Source of the DNA: an uncultured Prevotellaceae bacterium | GTDB taxonomy: Bacteria > Bacteroidota > Bacteroidia > Bacteroidales > Bacteroidaceae | DNA: 64,000 nucleotides | Direction of reading: 5' to 3' | Assembly (NCBI GenBank): GCA_902763615.1 | Contig: CACWSX010000003.1 | Coordinates: 1-64,000, forward strand | Shown: one piece after another, positions 27,320-36,605 of the stretch | Layout of the letters: the number at the start of each line of letters is the position of its first letter | Numbering within the stretch: position 1 is the first letter of the stretch | Made by a program: the position numbers and the translations under genes | The notes under the pieces: model-generated | What the model was told of the DNA's origin: nothing | The model's input: the letters and a program-made list of their open reading frames with translations, nothing else | Databases searched by the model: none

Positions 27320-28397
27320 ATTTCTGATCTGCTTCTTCATCAGCCATTTCTACTAGGCTAGAAATTACCATTTTGTCAGACTCAAATGCGACAGTACCCC
27401 ATGAAAGTCCAACACCAAAACCACAACAGAGGAACTTAGTCGGAGTGTTTTCACACTTCTCCTTCAGTTCTGTCACAATAGTCAAAGGTATTGAGGCTGA
27501 AGATGTATTTCCAAAATGATACATACAAGAAGGCACCTTCTCTGGAGCAAGTTTCAACTTCTTGGCTATCATATTATTCATCTTCATATTGGCCTGATGG
27601 AACACGAAATAATCATAATCCTGATAGTCAAATCCAAAATGCTCACCCAACTTCTTCACAGATTTAGGAGCCGTAGTGATGCCGAAAGAAAATACATCCA
27701 TACCCTGCATACGAGTCTGGAGCCTACATTTCATCAAACCGTCAACATCCTCCTTATCAAAAGAACCAGGTGTAATCTGCCCCCTACTACCACCATCAGG
27801 GGTTATAATGGCATTAAAACCACTTCCATCTGTTCCGAAATGGAACTTCAAGCCATCATAATTCTCATCAAATATCACAGCTGTTGCCGTTCCCGCACTA
27901 CCAAACAGTGGATCTCGGGCTTCACCATCAATTTTCACTCTTGGTCTCGCATCACCTGCCAGCAAAAGGGCCTTTTTCGCACCTTTACCAATCAAGCCTG
28001 CTACCGCACTTAAGCCATACACCCAGCCTGAACAGCCCAATGAGACATCAAAAGCAAGGCATTCCTTGTTGAGTCCCAAACGATCTTGAAGGATACAAGC
28101 TGTCGCAGGAAGAATATAATCAGGCGTCTGAGATACAAATACCAACGCATCAATCTCATTTTTATCCCAACCGAGATCAGCAATCAGTTTTTCTGCAGCA
28201 CCATAACTCAAATCAGAAGTCGTCAACTCTTTACTTGTTCTACGCTCCATAACCCCTGTCGTCTTAACATAGTCTTCAGGAGAATAATCATCGGACATCA
28301 TAACACTGTCCTCTGGGTGCAGATTACTTGATACGTTCTTAGGAACGCCGGCTGCTATACCGGCGATCCTAACATTCTTAAACTCTAAGAAAGCCAT
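27309..28397 (-). CDS. KASIII (FabH-like) beta-ketoacyl-ACP synthase, copy 2
   Basis: A 362-residue condensing enzyme, clearly a paralogue of the one at 23141-24199 but not a recent copy. The active site is Cys122 in DVSLGCSGWVYGL, His in YFVFHQANMKMN and Asn in FGNTSSASIP. It begins 2 nt after the second ACP gene, suggesting it is dedicated to that ACP. Its downstream SDR partner is broken, so this branch of the pathway may no longer be complete. Confidence 0.85.
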   Translation of the reverse strand: MAFLEFKNVRIAGIAAGVPKNVSSNLHPEDSVMMSDDYSPEDYVKTTGVMERRTSKELTTSDLSYGAAEKLIADLGWDKNEIDALVFVSQTPDYILPATACILQDRLGLNKECLAFDVSLGCSGWVYGLSAVAGLIGKGAKKALLLAGDARPRVKIDGEARDPLFGSAGTATAVIFDENYDGLKFHFGTDGSGFNAIITPDGGSRGQITPGSFDKEDVDGLMKCRLQTRMQGMDVFSFGITTAPKSVKKLGEHFGFDYQDYDYFVFHQANMKMNNMIAKKLKLAPEKVPSCMYHFGNTSSASIPLTIVTELKEKCENTPTKFLCCGFGVGLSWGTVAFESDKMVISSLVEMADEEADQKYVV

Positions 28398-28399
28398 GA

Positions 28400-28630
28400 T
28401 TAAATCTTAGACTTTACAGTGTTAAACAAGTCCTCAACTGTATTGGCATTACGGATGTCATCGCCTTTCAGAGCTACCTCATATTCCTCATCTGCCATGG
28501 CAATGACGGAAAGAGCAATCAATGATGACCACTCATCCAACTCCTTGAACACGGTTTCTGCCTTAATCTCACTTGCGTCAGTGTCATCGAACTGAGCTGC
28601 AAAATTCTCAATAAAATCTTTTAATTCCAT
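28400..28630 (-). CDS. Acyl carrier protein, copy 2
   Basis: A 76-residue acidic protein of ACP shape. The phosphopantetheine site reads EWSSLIALSV: Ser36 aligns with the attachment Ser of copy 1, and Ser35 replaces the usual Asp. It is the first gene of the acyl cluster and lies 23 nt downstream of the glycosyltransferase. Confidence 0.8.
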   Translation of the reverse strand: MELKDFIENFAAQFDDTDASEIKAETVFKELDEWSSLIALSVIAMADEEYEVALKGDDIRNANTVEDLFNTVKSKI

Positions 28631-28653
28631 AATTTTAAAATTTAATTATTAAT

Positions 28654-29799
28654 TTAGTCAAATAAAATTGGCATAAAATCTTCATAATATATTCTATTTT
28701 CCTTGGCAACTTTTGCATTGTGCATCATTTGTTCAGAAGTCAATAATGCAAAATCATCTATCGATTTCAAATCATCCTCTATCGAAAAAACAATATAACC
28801 TTTATTTTTGTAATATTGATAAAGAGGACTCTTTTTTCTTAAGAACACCTTAGCGCCATAACCCAACAAGGGTTCTATATTGCCAGTGGCTTCTTGCCGT
28901 AATTGTCCAAAGATAGCGATTCCTACTTTTGAAAGGGATTTGATATAATCATCCTCCTTTTCATATTCAAGTATTGGAACAAACTGGTTACCAAACCATT
29001 TTTTTCCATGTTTCAAAACAATTTTCCTAACATAGCTACTTCCATAAGCCAATGGAAATACTTTCTTATATTCATTTTCTCTATCAACTATCCGCAGCTT
29101 TTTCATTATGGTTAAATGATTAGCAGTTGTTGAAGCAGAATGGGAGATTCGTATTTCTTTTTTGTTCTTTTCAAAATCAATAGTTTCGTCACGAATCTTA
29201 TCGTTTTTGAACAAAGCGCCATAATCAAAAAACTTATACTTAAGATGATTAGGATAGAATTTCTTCAAAAGAAGAAAATCCTCATAGAACCAGAAACAGA
29301 AGTAATCGCATAAAGGAAGGAATTCTTCCAAATTCTTATAATATAAATCCCAACCTAACAGTCTCTTAACAAGGCAATTATACCTTGTAGGTGTTCTCCA
29401 TGTCAGCCATGAAAATGGGCTTTGGTTATCTATCAAAGGAAATTTACCCTGTTCTCCTAGAGCTCTGTACAACTCATAGCCCCAATAAATCCAATAAACC
29501 CGCATCTTTCTTTCAGCGTTTATACGTTTCAGAATTTCGAGATAAGGTCTAATTAACCCATGAAGAACAATAATATCATAATTCTCACGGTTGTTATTTT
29601 CTTCTATTCGATTCAAATAATCCAAATCTGAATCGCAATCCAACCTTATGTAGTTGTTTCTTTTTACAAAAACAATATCTTTACCTTTTTGATGAATTAA
29701 AAAGAAGACATTCTGGCCAGGATAAAATCTATCAAAAACATACATGCTATTATCTATAAAATTCCCGTCATAACATAAATGTAGAATACGATGTTTCAT
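28654..29799 (-). CDS. GT56-like glycosyltransferase (TDP-Fuc4NAc:lipid II transferase type)
   Basis: About 381 residues. The start MKHRILHLCYDGNFIDNSMY, the DIIVLHGLIRPYLEILKRI strand, VYWIYWGYELYRALG and the late QEATGNIEPLLGYGAKVFLR match the WecF-like GT56 family, which adds a 4-acetamido-4,6-dideoxyhexose to a lipid-linked intermediate. The amino-sugar donor would fit the DegT aminotransferase genes of this locus, though its exact identity is inferred. The start at 29799 gives the family N-terminus; seven extra residues are possible. Confidence 0.75.
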   Translation of the reverse strand: MKHRILHLCYDGNFIDNSMYVFDRFYPGQNVFFLIHQKGKDIVFVKRNNYIRLDCDSDLDYLNRIEENNNRENYDIIVLHGLIRPYLEILKRINAERKMRVYWIYWGYELYRALGEQGKFPLIDNQSPFSWLTWRTPTRYNCLVKRLLGWDLYYKNLEEFLPLCDYFCFWFYEDFLLLKKFYPNHLKYKFFDYGALFKNDKIRDETIDFEKNKKEIRISHSASTTANHLTIMKKLRIVDRENEYKKVFPLAYGSSYVRKIVLKHGKKWFGNQFVPILEYEKEDDYIKSLSKVGIAIFGQLRQEATGNIEPLLGYGAKVFLRKKSPLYQYYKNKGYIVFSIEDDLKSIDDFALLTSEQMMHNAKVAKENRIYYEDFMPILFD

Positions 29800-29847
29800 A
29801 TTTGTTTCGATTGTTATCAATTCTTGTCACCTTTAATAAAAAAGCGA

Positions 29848-31035
29848 CTAATATTTACCTGGAAGAGCACGATCTCCTCCATAAAATGAATACACACGTT
29901 CTCTCTTCTGATCTAACCTTTGATCAAATACAGATGAATATGGATGATATCTTACCCACGTTTTTTCAGTTGATCTACCTTTAAAAATCAAAAAGAAAAA
30001 AGGAAACATTATTGCCAATGCTTTTGTATATATAACATATTGTCCTATCCTTGGCTCTTGTTTCTTAAATAAATGAATCATAAACTCAGCTACAAACATA
30101 ATATAATAGATGGCATAAAAACGATAATATCTATATGCTATTGGAAGCCCTATGCTAAAAATAGCAAAAAACATAAAGATTATGACAAGTGGTTCTAATT
30201 TGCTTAGACGGCTCTCTATTTTGCCTGTTTTAACAAGCATTAAAGAAAGTATTGAATATCCATATGGAAACAACAAAACAATAATACCTTTAATATTCTT
30301 TCCACTTTCCATATAAGACTCATCATCAACATAACTTTCAATCTTATTATCCAAAGTGTCACTTAACTCTATCATTTCAATATAATCAACAACAAATGAC
30401 TGAATGACGAAACCACCAACTAACGCAGCGGCCAAGAAAGAAATACCGAAAATATTAAAACGCAAGAAAAAAAACAATGGCATTACCATAACTAAAATAG
30501 TAGAAGAATGGAACAAACAGCCTATCGCATAAAGCAGCATTGCTTTTATCCACTTTTTTTCGAGCATATAGTCGTTAGCAAATAGGCATATTACCAAACT
30601 CATACTTGCTCGCATTTCCTCCATATTTATAAGAGCATACTGCCAAATAAAATAAATGAAAATACTTGTAAAAATAGCATCTGTGTGCTTTTTTATATAT
30701 TTAAAAAATAAGGTGTTTACAAATGTTGCATGCAAAAGCTGTACCACATAAAACTTACCACCAAGTGTTAAGACTACGGAATTCAGAAAAGTATACAGTG
30801 GATCTGCTCCCAATTCAAAATCATCCCATGTGAGTTCATGCAATTCAGGTGTTTCATAATAGAAACGTGTCAAATAACGAGTCGTATCTACTCCAAGTCT
30901 ATATCTTAACCCTGCTATGAGAATGAAGATAACAAGCATTGCATAAAAGCACTCGTTTCGATATCTTGTTTTGCCATTGATATCATAGCGAAGTACGAAC
31001 AACAATAGTATGACGATAACTATCTGATATATCAT
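29848..31035 (-). CDS. EpsG-family polysaccharide polymerase (Wzy-like)
   Basis: A 395-residue integral membrane protein with about ten hydrophobic segments. The N-terminal pattern LRYDINGKTRYRNECFYAML, then AGLRYRLGVDTTRYLTRFYY, is typical of EpsG-type polymerases, which join lipid-linked repeat units at the outer face of the inner membrane. Being the only polymerase-like membrane protein in the locus, it probably defines the chain linkage. It lies 18 nt after the flippase. Confidence 0.8.
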   Translation of the reverse strand: MIYQIVIVILLLFVLRYDINGKTRYRNECFYAMLVIFILIAGLRYRLGVDTTRYLTRFYYETPELHELTWDDFELGADPLYTFLNSVVLTLGGKFYVVQLLHATFVNTLFFKYIKKHTDAIFTSIFIYFIWQYALINMEEMRASMSLVICLFANDYMLEKKWIKAMLLYAIGCLFHSSTILVMVMPLFFFLRFNIFGISFLAAALVGGFVIQSFVVDYIEMIELSDTLDNKIESYVDDESYMESGKNIKGIIVLLFPYGYSILSLMLVKTGKIESRLSKLEPLVIIFMFFAIFSIGLPIAYRYYRFYAIYYIMFVAEFMIHLFKKQEPRIGQYVIYTKALAIMFPFFFLIFKGRSTEKTWVRYHPYSSVFDQRLDQKRERVYSFYGGDRALPGKY

Positions 31036-31053
31036 GTTGTGTAGTGTCGTTGT

Positions 31054-32505
31054 TTATCGTTTAACTATCTTCAGGTAGGGAATTACCAATCCCTTTATTT
31101 CCTGATACTCGGCAATTTTAGTTGTCTTGCAAATTGCAAAAAACACGGCAGAGCCAGTGATTAATTGCATAGGCAAAATCAACCAGAATGAAAGCGGAAG
31201 ATATTTTAGGAAATATACTGAGAGGGCGATAATGGTGGCTATAGCGTAAGAACAGGCTATATCATTAAGCTGCATCCAGGAACTATAGCCTAAGAACTGT
31301 CCTGAATAATGTGAATTCAGAAAATAGCAAATTATTATGGCCAGAATATCGGTATATAGCATCGGTAAAATACCAATGAAGACACCAACCATCAACGGTC
31401 CTACAAGAATTACTTTCTTAATGATTTCCAATCGCAAAAACAAATCACTACGCCCTTGCACCATAAGCATATTAAGATTAATAGCATGTAACGGATAAGT
31501 CGAAGCACTGATACATATCAAAGGAAGATACACAGCAGCGTCATGCCATTTTGGACCAATTAGACAATAAAGTAATGGCTCTGAAATTGCACCCAGAAAA
31601 AACATGCTGATAGCAGTTATAAACACAGTTGTCTTAATAATTTTCCTATATGCGGCCATCATACGCTCTTTGTCATCTTGAATATTACTCAAAACAGGGT
31701 AAGTAACTCGTTGGATAACGGTTGTAAGATTACTGGAAAGTAGTTGTGAGAAGTGTTGGCTACGTGTAAATTGCCCTAATGTTGCAGGACTATAACACTT
31801 TCCGACCACTACTTGATAAAGTTCTTTCCAAACTGTATTAAGAAGTTCACTTAACATCATTTTCCAGCCAAATCCAAATAATTCATGGAAACTTAACCAA
31901 GAGAAACGTGATGATGGAATCCACCTATTGAAATACCAAAGCAAAGCTGTACGGACTGCTTGGCCCATCAGTTGCTGCCCAACTAATGCCCATACACCAA
32001 AATCGGTTAAGGCCATTGTAATACCGACGATACCGCACGTAACAGAAGATACTACCGTAATTTTAGTCTGCGACTTAAAATCAATACGTTTTGTCAGTCG
32101 AGTCTGCGGTACAAGAGCAAGTGCACCTACAATTAATCCCAGCGAAGATACACGTGTCAAAGAAACAAGTTCTTCTCGATCAAAAAAGTCAGCAATCCAT
32201 GGTGAACAGAGGAAAATAACCGCATATAATAGAACACTTACAGCAAAATTGACAATAAAAACAGTATTATAATCATCGTCTGTTGCGTTCTTCTTTCTTA
32301 TAAGGGCTGTTGTAAAACCTCCATTAATTAGACCAACACACACAGCCGTAAAGATTGCAACAATACCAATCAGTCCATAATCATCAGGAGACAACAAACG
32401 AGCTAGTACAATGCTAACAATGAAAGTCACCCCCATCTGAACCACATTGTCTATGCCGCTCCAAATAGTACCGTTAACAGTCTTGTTTTTTAAAGAATCT
32501 GACAT
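31054..32505 (-). CDS. wzx: Wzx-type polysaccharide flippase
   Basis: A 483-residue protein of the MOP/polysaccharide transporter family with about 12-14 membrane segments. The N-terminus TVNGTIWSGIDNVVQMGVTF and VSIVLARLLSPDDYGLIGI are characteristic. It would flip undecaprenyl-linked repeat units to the periplasmic face, feeding the EpsG-like polymerase immediately downstream. The remnant acyltransferase/epimerase chimera lies 57 nt upstream. Confidence 0.9.
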   Translation of the reverse strand: MSDSLKNKTVNGTIWSGIDNVVQMGVTFIVSIVLARLLSPDDYGLIGIVAIFTAVCVGLINGGFTTALIRKKNATDDDYNTVFIVNFAVSVLLYAVIFLCSPWIADFFDREELVSLTRVSSLGLIVGALALVPQTRLTKRIDFKSQTKITVVSSVTCGIVGITMALTDFGVWALVGQQLMGQAVRTALLWYFNRWIPSSRFSWLSFHELFGFGWKMMLSELLNTVWKELYQVVVGKCYSPATLGQFTRSQHFSQLLSSNLTTVIQRVTYPVLSNIQDDKERMMAAYRKIIKTTVFITAISMFFLGAISEPLLYCLIGPKWHDAAVYLPLICISASTYPLHAINLNMLMVQGRSDLFLRLEIIKKVILVGPLMVGVFIGILPMLYTDILAIIICYFLNSHYSGQFLGYSSWMQLNDIACSYAIATIIALSVYFLKYLPLSFWLILPMQLITGSAVFFAICKTTKIAEYQEIKGLVIPYLKIVKR

Positions 32506-32562
32506 CTAGAATGAGGGATCAATACCTACAACAACAAGGATAAACTTCTATGTAAAAAAAAA

Positions 32563-33066
32563 TTAGAATCGCCCCAATTCTCTTTCTTTTTTCATATCTT
32601 GAAGCATCTCGAGATATGAATATTCTGGTTCATATCCAAGGTCATCCTTCGCCTCATCAATACACATTACATATTGAGGAGCGTTTCTCATTTCTGGGGA
32701 AAAAAGAATTTTAGATGTTTTTTTATCATCAAAGACTTCTATAATACCTTTTATCTGATCAAGCAAAAAGATACCATATCCATTTCCAACATTATAAAAA
32801 CCATAATCTCTATCACCAATAATTGTCTTAGCACCACCCTTAATGATACAATGCCATGTTACTGTACTATATTTCCCCAATTTTAAAGATTCGCCTGAGT
32901 CTATGAAAGCATAATCCATAATTTGACAATGGTCATCTAATTCTGCTGTTGATGGATGTATCATCTTACATAAAGGGTATAGTTTCACACCTTCTCCACA
33001 GTATTTTACTTTATCACGAAGATTCTCACCCATAAATTGAAGGCCATCCAGTTTTATGTCTTCCAT
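32563..33066 (-). pseudogene. In-frame chimera of a hexapeptide acyltransferase and an epimerase tail
   Basis: The 167-residue frame has two unrelated halves. Residues to about 105 (PLCKMIHPSTAELDDHCQIM, LGKYSTVTWHCIIKGGAKTI) look like left-handed beta-helix hexapeptide repeats. From about 107 on (YNVGNGYGIFLLDQIKGIIE, NAPQYVMCIDEAKDDLGYEP) the sequence is the C-terminus of a nucleotide-sugar epimerase. The junction is at IGDRDYGFYNVGNG. Neither half is complete, so it is best read as two genes fused by deletion of the region between them. A folded product with some function cannot be ruled out. Confidence 0.7.
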
Positions 33067-33078
33067 TATTTCACCAAT

Positions 33079-34287
33079 TTAATTAACAACAATTCTTAGC
33101 CAGTTTCTCTGATGAGTTATCGAATACTCTAAATCCTCAACTGTATTGAACTTAAGGACTAATGTTCCTATGGCATTATTCGCACCCTCAAAAGAATCTA
33201 CATGATCACCTCTATTAACCCAAAGATCCTCTTCAATTATTTCCGCAGGAAGGTCTTTGTCAATCTCTAAATGGCCAAACACGCCTTTCTTTTCTGCGTG
33301 GAGTATTATCTCAGCCCAATGGCCATTGTAAGGCTTCTGTTCAATGACTTCTTTGATTGGATCCCCAACTATGGCACGAGTAATGGCTGTTATCATATCA
33401 ACCCCTGTAGCATAACGAAGCATCTCACAAAGCCGATTTCCTCCTCCACGAGGCGTCAGCTCCATAATGTAAGGTTTTCCATTCGTGCCAATACGGGTTT
33501 CAATATTATAAACAACAGTTTTCAATCCTAAGAGAGTTATCAAGCGCTGTATCTCTGAAGTGAGATAATCTTCTTGTTCTTTTGTAAAAGTAGAAGGCCA
33601 GGAATAGGCAGCAGGCGTATAGGGATTGGAAGCATTGATGTCAAAACGCTGCGCACAAAAACTACGGAACACGAGCTTTCCGTCAATCGACATACTATCG
33701 GTATCAGAAGAGCAGCCTTCTTTCTCAATAAATTCCTCCACAATAATATGACCGGATAAAGAATGTTTCATCGCATATTCAAGAGCTGGCTTTAAATCAT
33801 CTACCCTGTCAACACGAGTCACACCTTTGCTTCCAGCTGCATCAGTAGGCTTGACAATGACAGGCCAAGGATACCAATAGCTTTCTGACATAGCAGCATC
33901 AAGACTATCAAAGCCTTTTGCTTGAGGAACATTGAAACCATTCTTGGCCAAGAATGCACGGAATTTGTCCTTATTCTGGAGTATTTCAACAGATTCAAAA
34001 GGGCCAAAAGAAGGCAAGCCCATCTTATTTTGGACATAAGAAGCAGCTACAACACCTGGATCACATGCAAAAGACATGATGCCATCAATCTTCAGACGTT
34101 GGGCTTCTTTCAAGACAGCCTCTTTGTCAATGATACTAACATTACAGTATTCATCGCTATACTTGTGAGCAATATTATCTGGCAGATAATCGGCTGTTAT
34201 AACATAGTAACCCTGCTCATGAGCAGCCTTTATGACAGGGAGAAGGTAACGAAGACCTCCAAGAAGCATCAATTTCTTTTGTGCCAT
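33079..34287 (-). CDS. ATP-grasp ligase, polysaccharide cluster
   Basis: A 402-residue ATP-grasp protein. MAQKKLMLLGGLRYLLPVIK is the pre-ATP-grasp Rossmann-like start; WPVIVKPTDAAGSKGVTRVD is the ATP-binding loop; VEEFIEKEGCSSDTDS and IMELTPRGGGNRLCEM complete the domain. The presence of a second ATP-grasp (16160-17128) suggests more than one amide or ester linkage in the glycan. The start shares one base with the stop of the aminotransferase (TAATG), so translation is coupled. Confidence 0.85.
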   Translation of the reverse strand: MAQKKLMLLGGLRYLLPVIKAAHEQGYYVITADYLPDNIAHKYSDEYCNVSIIDKEAVLKEAQRLKIDGIMSFACDPGVVAASYVQNKMGLPSFGPFESVEILQNKDKFRAFLAKNGFNVPQAKGFDSLDAAMSESYWYPWPVIVKPTDAAGSKGVTRVDRVDDLKPALEYAMKHSLSGHIIVEEFIEKEGCSSDTDSMSIDGKLVFRSFCAQRFDINASNPYTPAAYSWPSTFTKEQEDYLTSEIQRLITLLGLKTVVYNIETRIGTNGKPYIMELTPRGGGNRLCEMLRYATGVDMITAITRAIVGDPIKEVIEQKPYNGHWAEIILHAEKKGVFGHLEIDKDLPAEIIEEDLWVNRGDHVDSFEGANNAIGTLVLKFNTVEDLEYSITHQRNWLRIVVN

Positions 34288-35435
34288 TATCTAACAATAC
34301 AATTAAGGATTCTATCTATGTCATTATCCTCCAATGCATGGTGCATAGGTAGGCAAAGCACCTCATCAGCCATTTTATTACCTACAGGCAGATTTTCCTT
34401 ATTGGATGAGGGCAGACCACGATATGTGGGGAAGTTGCTGATAAGTGGATAGAAATATCTTCGACACCATACGCCTTGATCTGTCATGGAAAAGAACAAC
34501 TCATCGCGTGTCTTGCCAAACTTCTCAGCATCAATAAAGATGGGGAAATAACTGTAATTATGACGTACACCTGGCATATCATCCCAGAAAGAAATACCAT
34601 TAATAGGTCTAAGGGCCTCACGATATCTATTTGCCACTTTGTGACGTGCATTGATAGCTGCATCCACTTGTCTCAAATTAAGAAGGCCATAAGCAGAACG
34701 CAGTTCATCCATCTTGCCATTGATACCGGGAGCAACAACTGTCACATCGTCAGTAATGCCAAAATTCTTGAGGTTGTCGATACGCTTCTTGGTCTTCTCG
34801 TCATGAACAACAAGCGCACCGCCTTCTACCGTATTGAAGACCTTGGTAGCATGAAAACTAAGCGTCGACATATCTCCTGCATTCATAATGCCTGCAAGAC
34901 CTTTTTCATCGTAAGCCTTCAGGCCATATTGTTCGGCCGGCACTTCCACGCCAAAAGCATGGGCAGCATCATAGATAATCTTCAGGCCATATTTGTCGGC
35001 TATCTCCTGAATACGCTTGGTATCACAGGGCTTGCCGTAGACATGTACTGGCATAATGCAGGAAGTTGCAGGGGTTATCGCTGCCTCGATTTTGTCTGGA
35101 TCAATATTGCCTGTTGCTGGATCAATATCAACAAAGACTGGCTTACAATGATTCCACCAGATAGAATGTGTAGTGGCCACAAAACTATAGGGAGTAGTAA
35201 TAACCTCTCCCGTTATTCTCAATGCCTGCAAAGCCGTCATCAGAGGCAGTGTGCCATTGGTAAATAGGCAAACGTAAGGGACGTGGAGATACTCTGCAAG
35301 GGCCTGCTCCAACTGTTTGTGGAACTGTCCCATATTGGTTATCCACTTACTATCCCAAATCTGTTTTAGCATCTCATTGAACTCACCAAGGTCTGGGAGC
35401 AATGGAGACGTAACGGTTATAATGTTTTTATCCAT
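34287..35435 (-). CDS. DegT/DnrJ/EryC1/StrS-family sugar aminotransferase
   Basis: A 382-residue PLP enzyme similar to dTDP-4-keto-6-deoxyhexose aminotransferases (WecE, FdtB). Motifs: PYVCLFTNGTLPLMTALQAL, YDAAHAFGVEVP and the PLP lysine in LSFHATKVFNTVEGG. It is the first gene of the biosynthetic operon and could supply a 4-amino sugar for the GT56-like transferase. The hairpin repeat at 35458-35546 lies just upstream and is repeated at 39827. Confidence 0.9.
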   Translation of the reverse strand: MDKNIITVTSPLLPDLGEFNEMLKQIWDSKWITNMGQFHKQLEQALAEYLHVPYVCLFTNGTLPLMTALQALRITGEVITTPYSFVATTHSIWWNHCKPVFVDIDPATGNIDPDKIEAAITPATSCIMPVHVYGKPCDTKRIQEIADKYGLKIIYDAAHAFGVEVPAEQYGLKAYDEKGLAGIMNAGDMSTLSFHATKVFNTVEGGALVVHDEKTKKRIDNLKNFGITDDVTVVAPGINGKMDELRSAYGLLNLRQVDAAINARHKVANRYREALRPINGISFWDDMPGVRHNYSYFPIFIDAEKFGKTRDELFFSMTDQGVWCRRYFYPLISNFPTYRGLPSSNKENLPVGNKMADEVLCLPMHHALEDNDIDRILNCIVR

Positions 35436-35457
35436 AAAAAAATGAATTCTTTAAAAT

Positions 35458-35546
35458 AGGGCAGGATTATCTGTTTTCAATTATGAGAGTTTTCAGGCAA
35501 GAGCCTGCCCCATACATAACGATTTTTTATATAGTGTCTCACGACA
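35458..35546 (+). repeat. Long direct repeat with hairpin, copy 1
   Basis: The block contains the inverted pair GGGCAGG ... CCTGCCC and ends with CATAACGATTTTTTATATAG then TGTCTCACGACA. The same block, with the hairpin arms kept and the loop changed, occurs at 39827-39916. It lies directly upstream of the biosynthetic operon. Confidence 0.65.
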
Positions 35547-35553
35547 TCCGAAC

Positions 35554-35898
35554 TTATTCTATCACTATTTTGTCAACAAAATAGGAGAAATGAACCAGAA
35601 GGAGTTCCGTGAATCGGCCAAGCATAATCTTGTCATCCTCATTATTCCTCTCCTCCCAAGAGTCCCAGTAATGAAACCTCACCTGCAATTCATTTCTTCC
35701 TGGCACCTGCTTTAGTACTATACATCCCTTCTCTGCCCATTGGTCAGCAGTATGTACAAGCACTTTCTCACCGCTATCCGTTTCAGCAACCTGCCAAGTA
35801 ACAATCCCCTTGCCATTAGCATCCACTTTATCCGATACTCTATCAAGTATCTCTGTCTTCAACCTCGCTGCGCTCGGTGTATGTATAATGTAGTTCAT
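35554..35898 (-). CDS. Hypothetical protein
   Basis: A 114-residue protein with a beta-rich middle (KVLVHTADQWAEKGCIVLKQ, then RNELQVRFHYWDSWEERNNE) and a hydrophobic C-terminal tail (ELLLVHFSYFVDKIVIE). I do not recognise it. The length and base composition look like a real gene; it sits in the accessory insert between the two long direct repeats. Confidence 0.45.
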   Translation of the reverse strand: MNYIIHTPSAARLKTEILDRVSDKVDANGKGIVTWQVAETDSGEKVLVHTADQWAEKGCIVLKQVPGRNELQVRFHYWDSWEERNNEDDKIMLGRFTELLLVHFSYFVDKIVIE

Positions 35899-35905
35899 AT
35901 CAATA

Positions 35906-36115
35906 TCAAATTGTTTTTATAAATGCATTTGGAGAAACAACCAAGTCACAATGATGGCACAAACCTATGTTAATGATTGGTTGAATTTCATTCGCCACCT
36001 CGTTTATCGTATCACTGTAGCCGAAAGGCTTCAGCCAGGCCCTCATCTCATCATCGAATAAATTATTTCCAGACAACGTAAACATAATATGTGTCAGAAT
36101 CGGCCATATCGTCAT
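35906..36115 (-). CDS. Small hypothetical ORF, uncertain
   Basis: A 69-residue frame (…LFDDEMRAWLKPFGYSDTIN…, CHHCDLVVSP near the end). It overlaps the GIY-YIG-like fragment by 53 nt in another frame and has no recognisable domain. It may be the tail of a decayed gene rather than a functional one. Confidence 0.25.
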   Translation of the reverse strand: MTIWPILTHIMFTLSGNNLFDDEMRAWLKPFGYSDTINEVANEIQPIINIGLCHHCDLVVSPNAFIKTI

Positions 36116-36314
36116 TTATACTATGGACTCCATCTTTTTTGTTCTGACATTTATCCAAATACTCAAATTCATCTATCAGATAGGCCTCCATCTTACTCGC
36201 CTCCTCTTTAAACGAAGTCTGGTATACTTCATCTATATTGTCATAAGTACTGCTATAATCTGGCTGATTTTTTCTTTCCTCAAGTTTTTCACCAGTTTTC
36301 CCTATTTTGAATTT
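36063..36314 (-). pseudogene. GIY-YIG / T5orf172-like nuclease fragment
   Basis: An open stretch of 83 codons without a suitable start, following a stop at 36315-36317. It begins KFKIGKTGEKLEERKNQPDY, the pattern of the KIGxT...R region of GIY-YIG/T5orf172 nucleases, and continues FKEEASKMEAYLIDEFEYLD before ending YYVYVVWK. The GIY-YIG start motif upstream is missing, so this is at best a C-terminal remnant of a mobile or defence nuclease. Confidence 0.4.
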
Positions 36315-36440
36315 CTAACATTGAGGAGCAACACAAACAACAATACTCTTTGCTATTGTCTTAGCATTATCGAACAGCCAATTATATTAAGTATCGTTTG
36401 CAATAAATAAGCGTTATTTATCTAATAGTGATCTTTATGA

Positions 36441-36516
36441 GGTGCCTGGCGGATTCGAACCGCCGTAGACAGTACTTGTCTTTTACAAATGCATTGGGTA
36501 AACCAATTAGGTCACG
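36441..36516 (-). tRNA. Degenerate tRNA-like sequence
   Basis: On the minus strand the 3' part is a perfect T-arm (GGCGG-TTCGAAT-CCGCC) followed by AGGCACC as the acceptor 3' strand. A D-arm-like TTGG...CCAA and the hairpin AGACA-AGTAC-TGTCT in the variable-arm position are also present. The 5' acceptor strand (GTGACCT) pairs at only about 4 of 7 positions, and I find no good anticodon stem around TTTGTAA. Hence more likely a decayed tRNA or an integration remnant than a working tRNA. Confidence 0.35.
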
Positions 36517-36605
36517 TTGATGGTATTTTGATATTCTATGGATGATTGATGTAGGATGTAAGATGTCAGACGGAAGAGTCGCTTGCTCCATTGCTATATA
36601 GCATT

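Noticed and set aside
36123-36410. A 95-codon hydrophobic plus-strand frame
   Set aside because: It is antisense to the GIY-YIG-like fragment and its apparent membrane segments arise from AT-rich sequence; no support as a gene.
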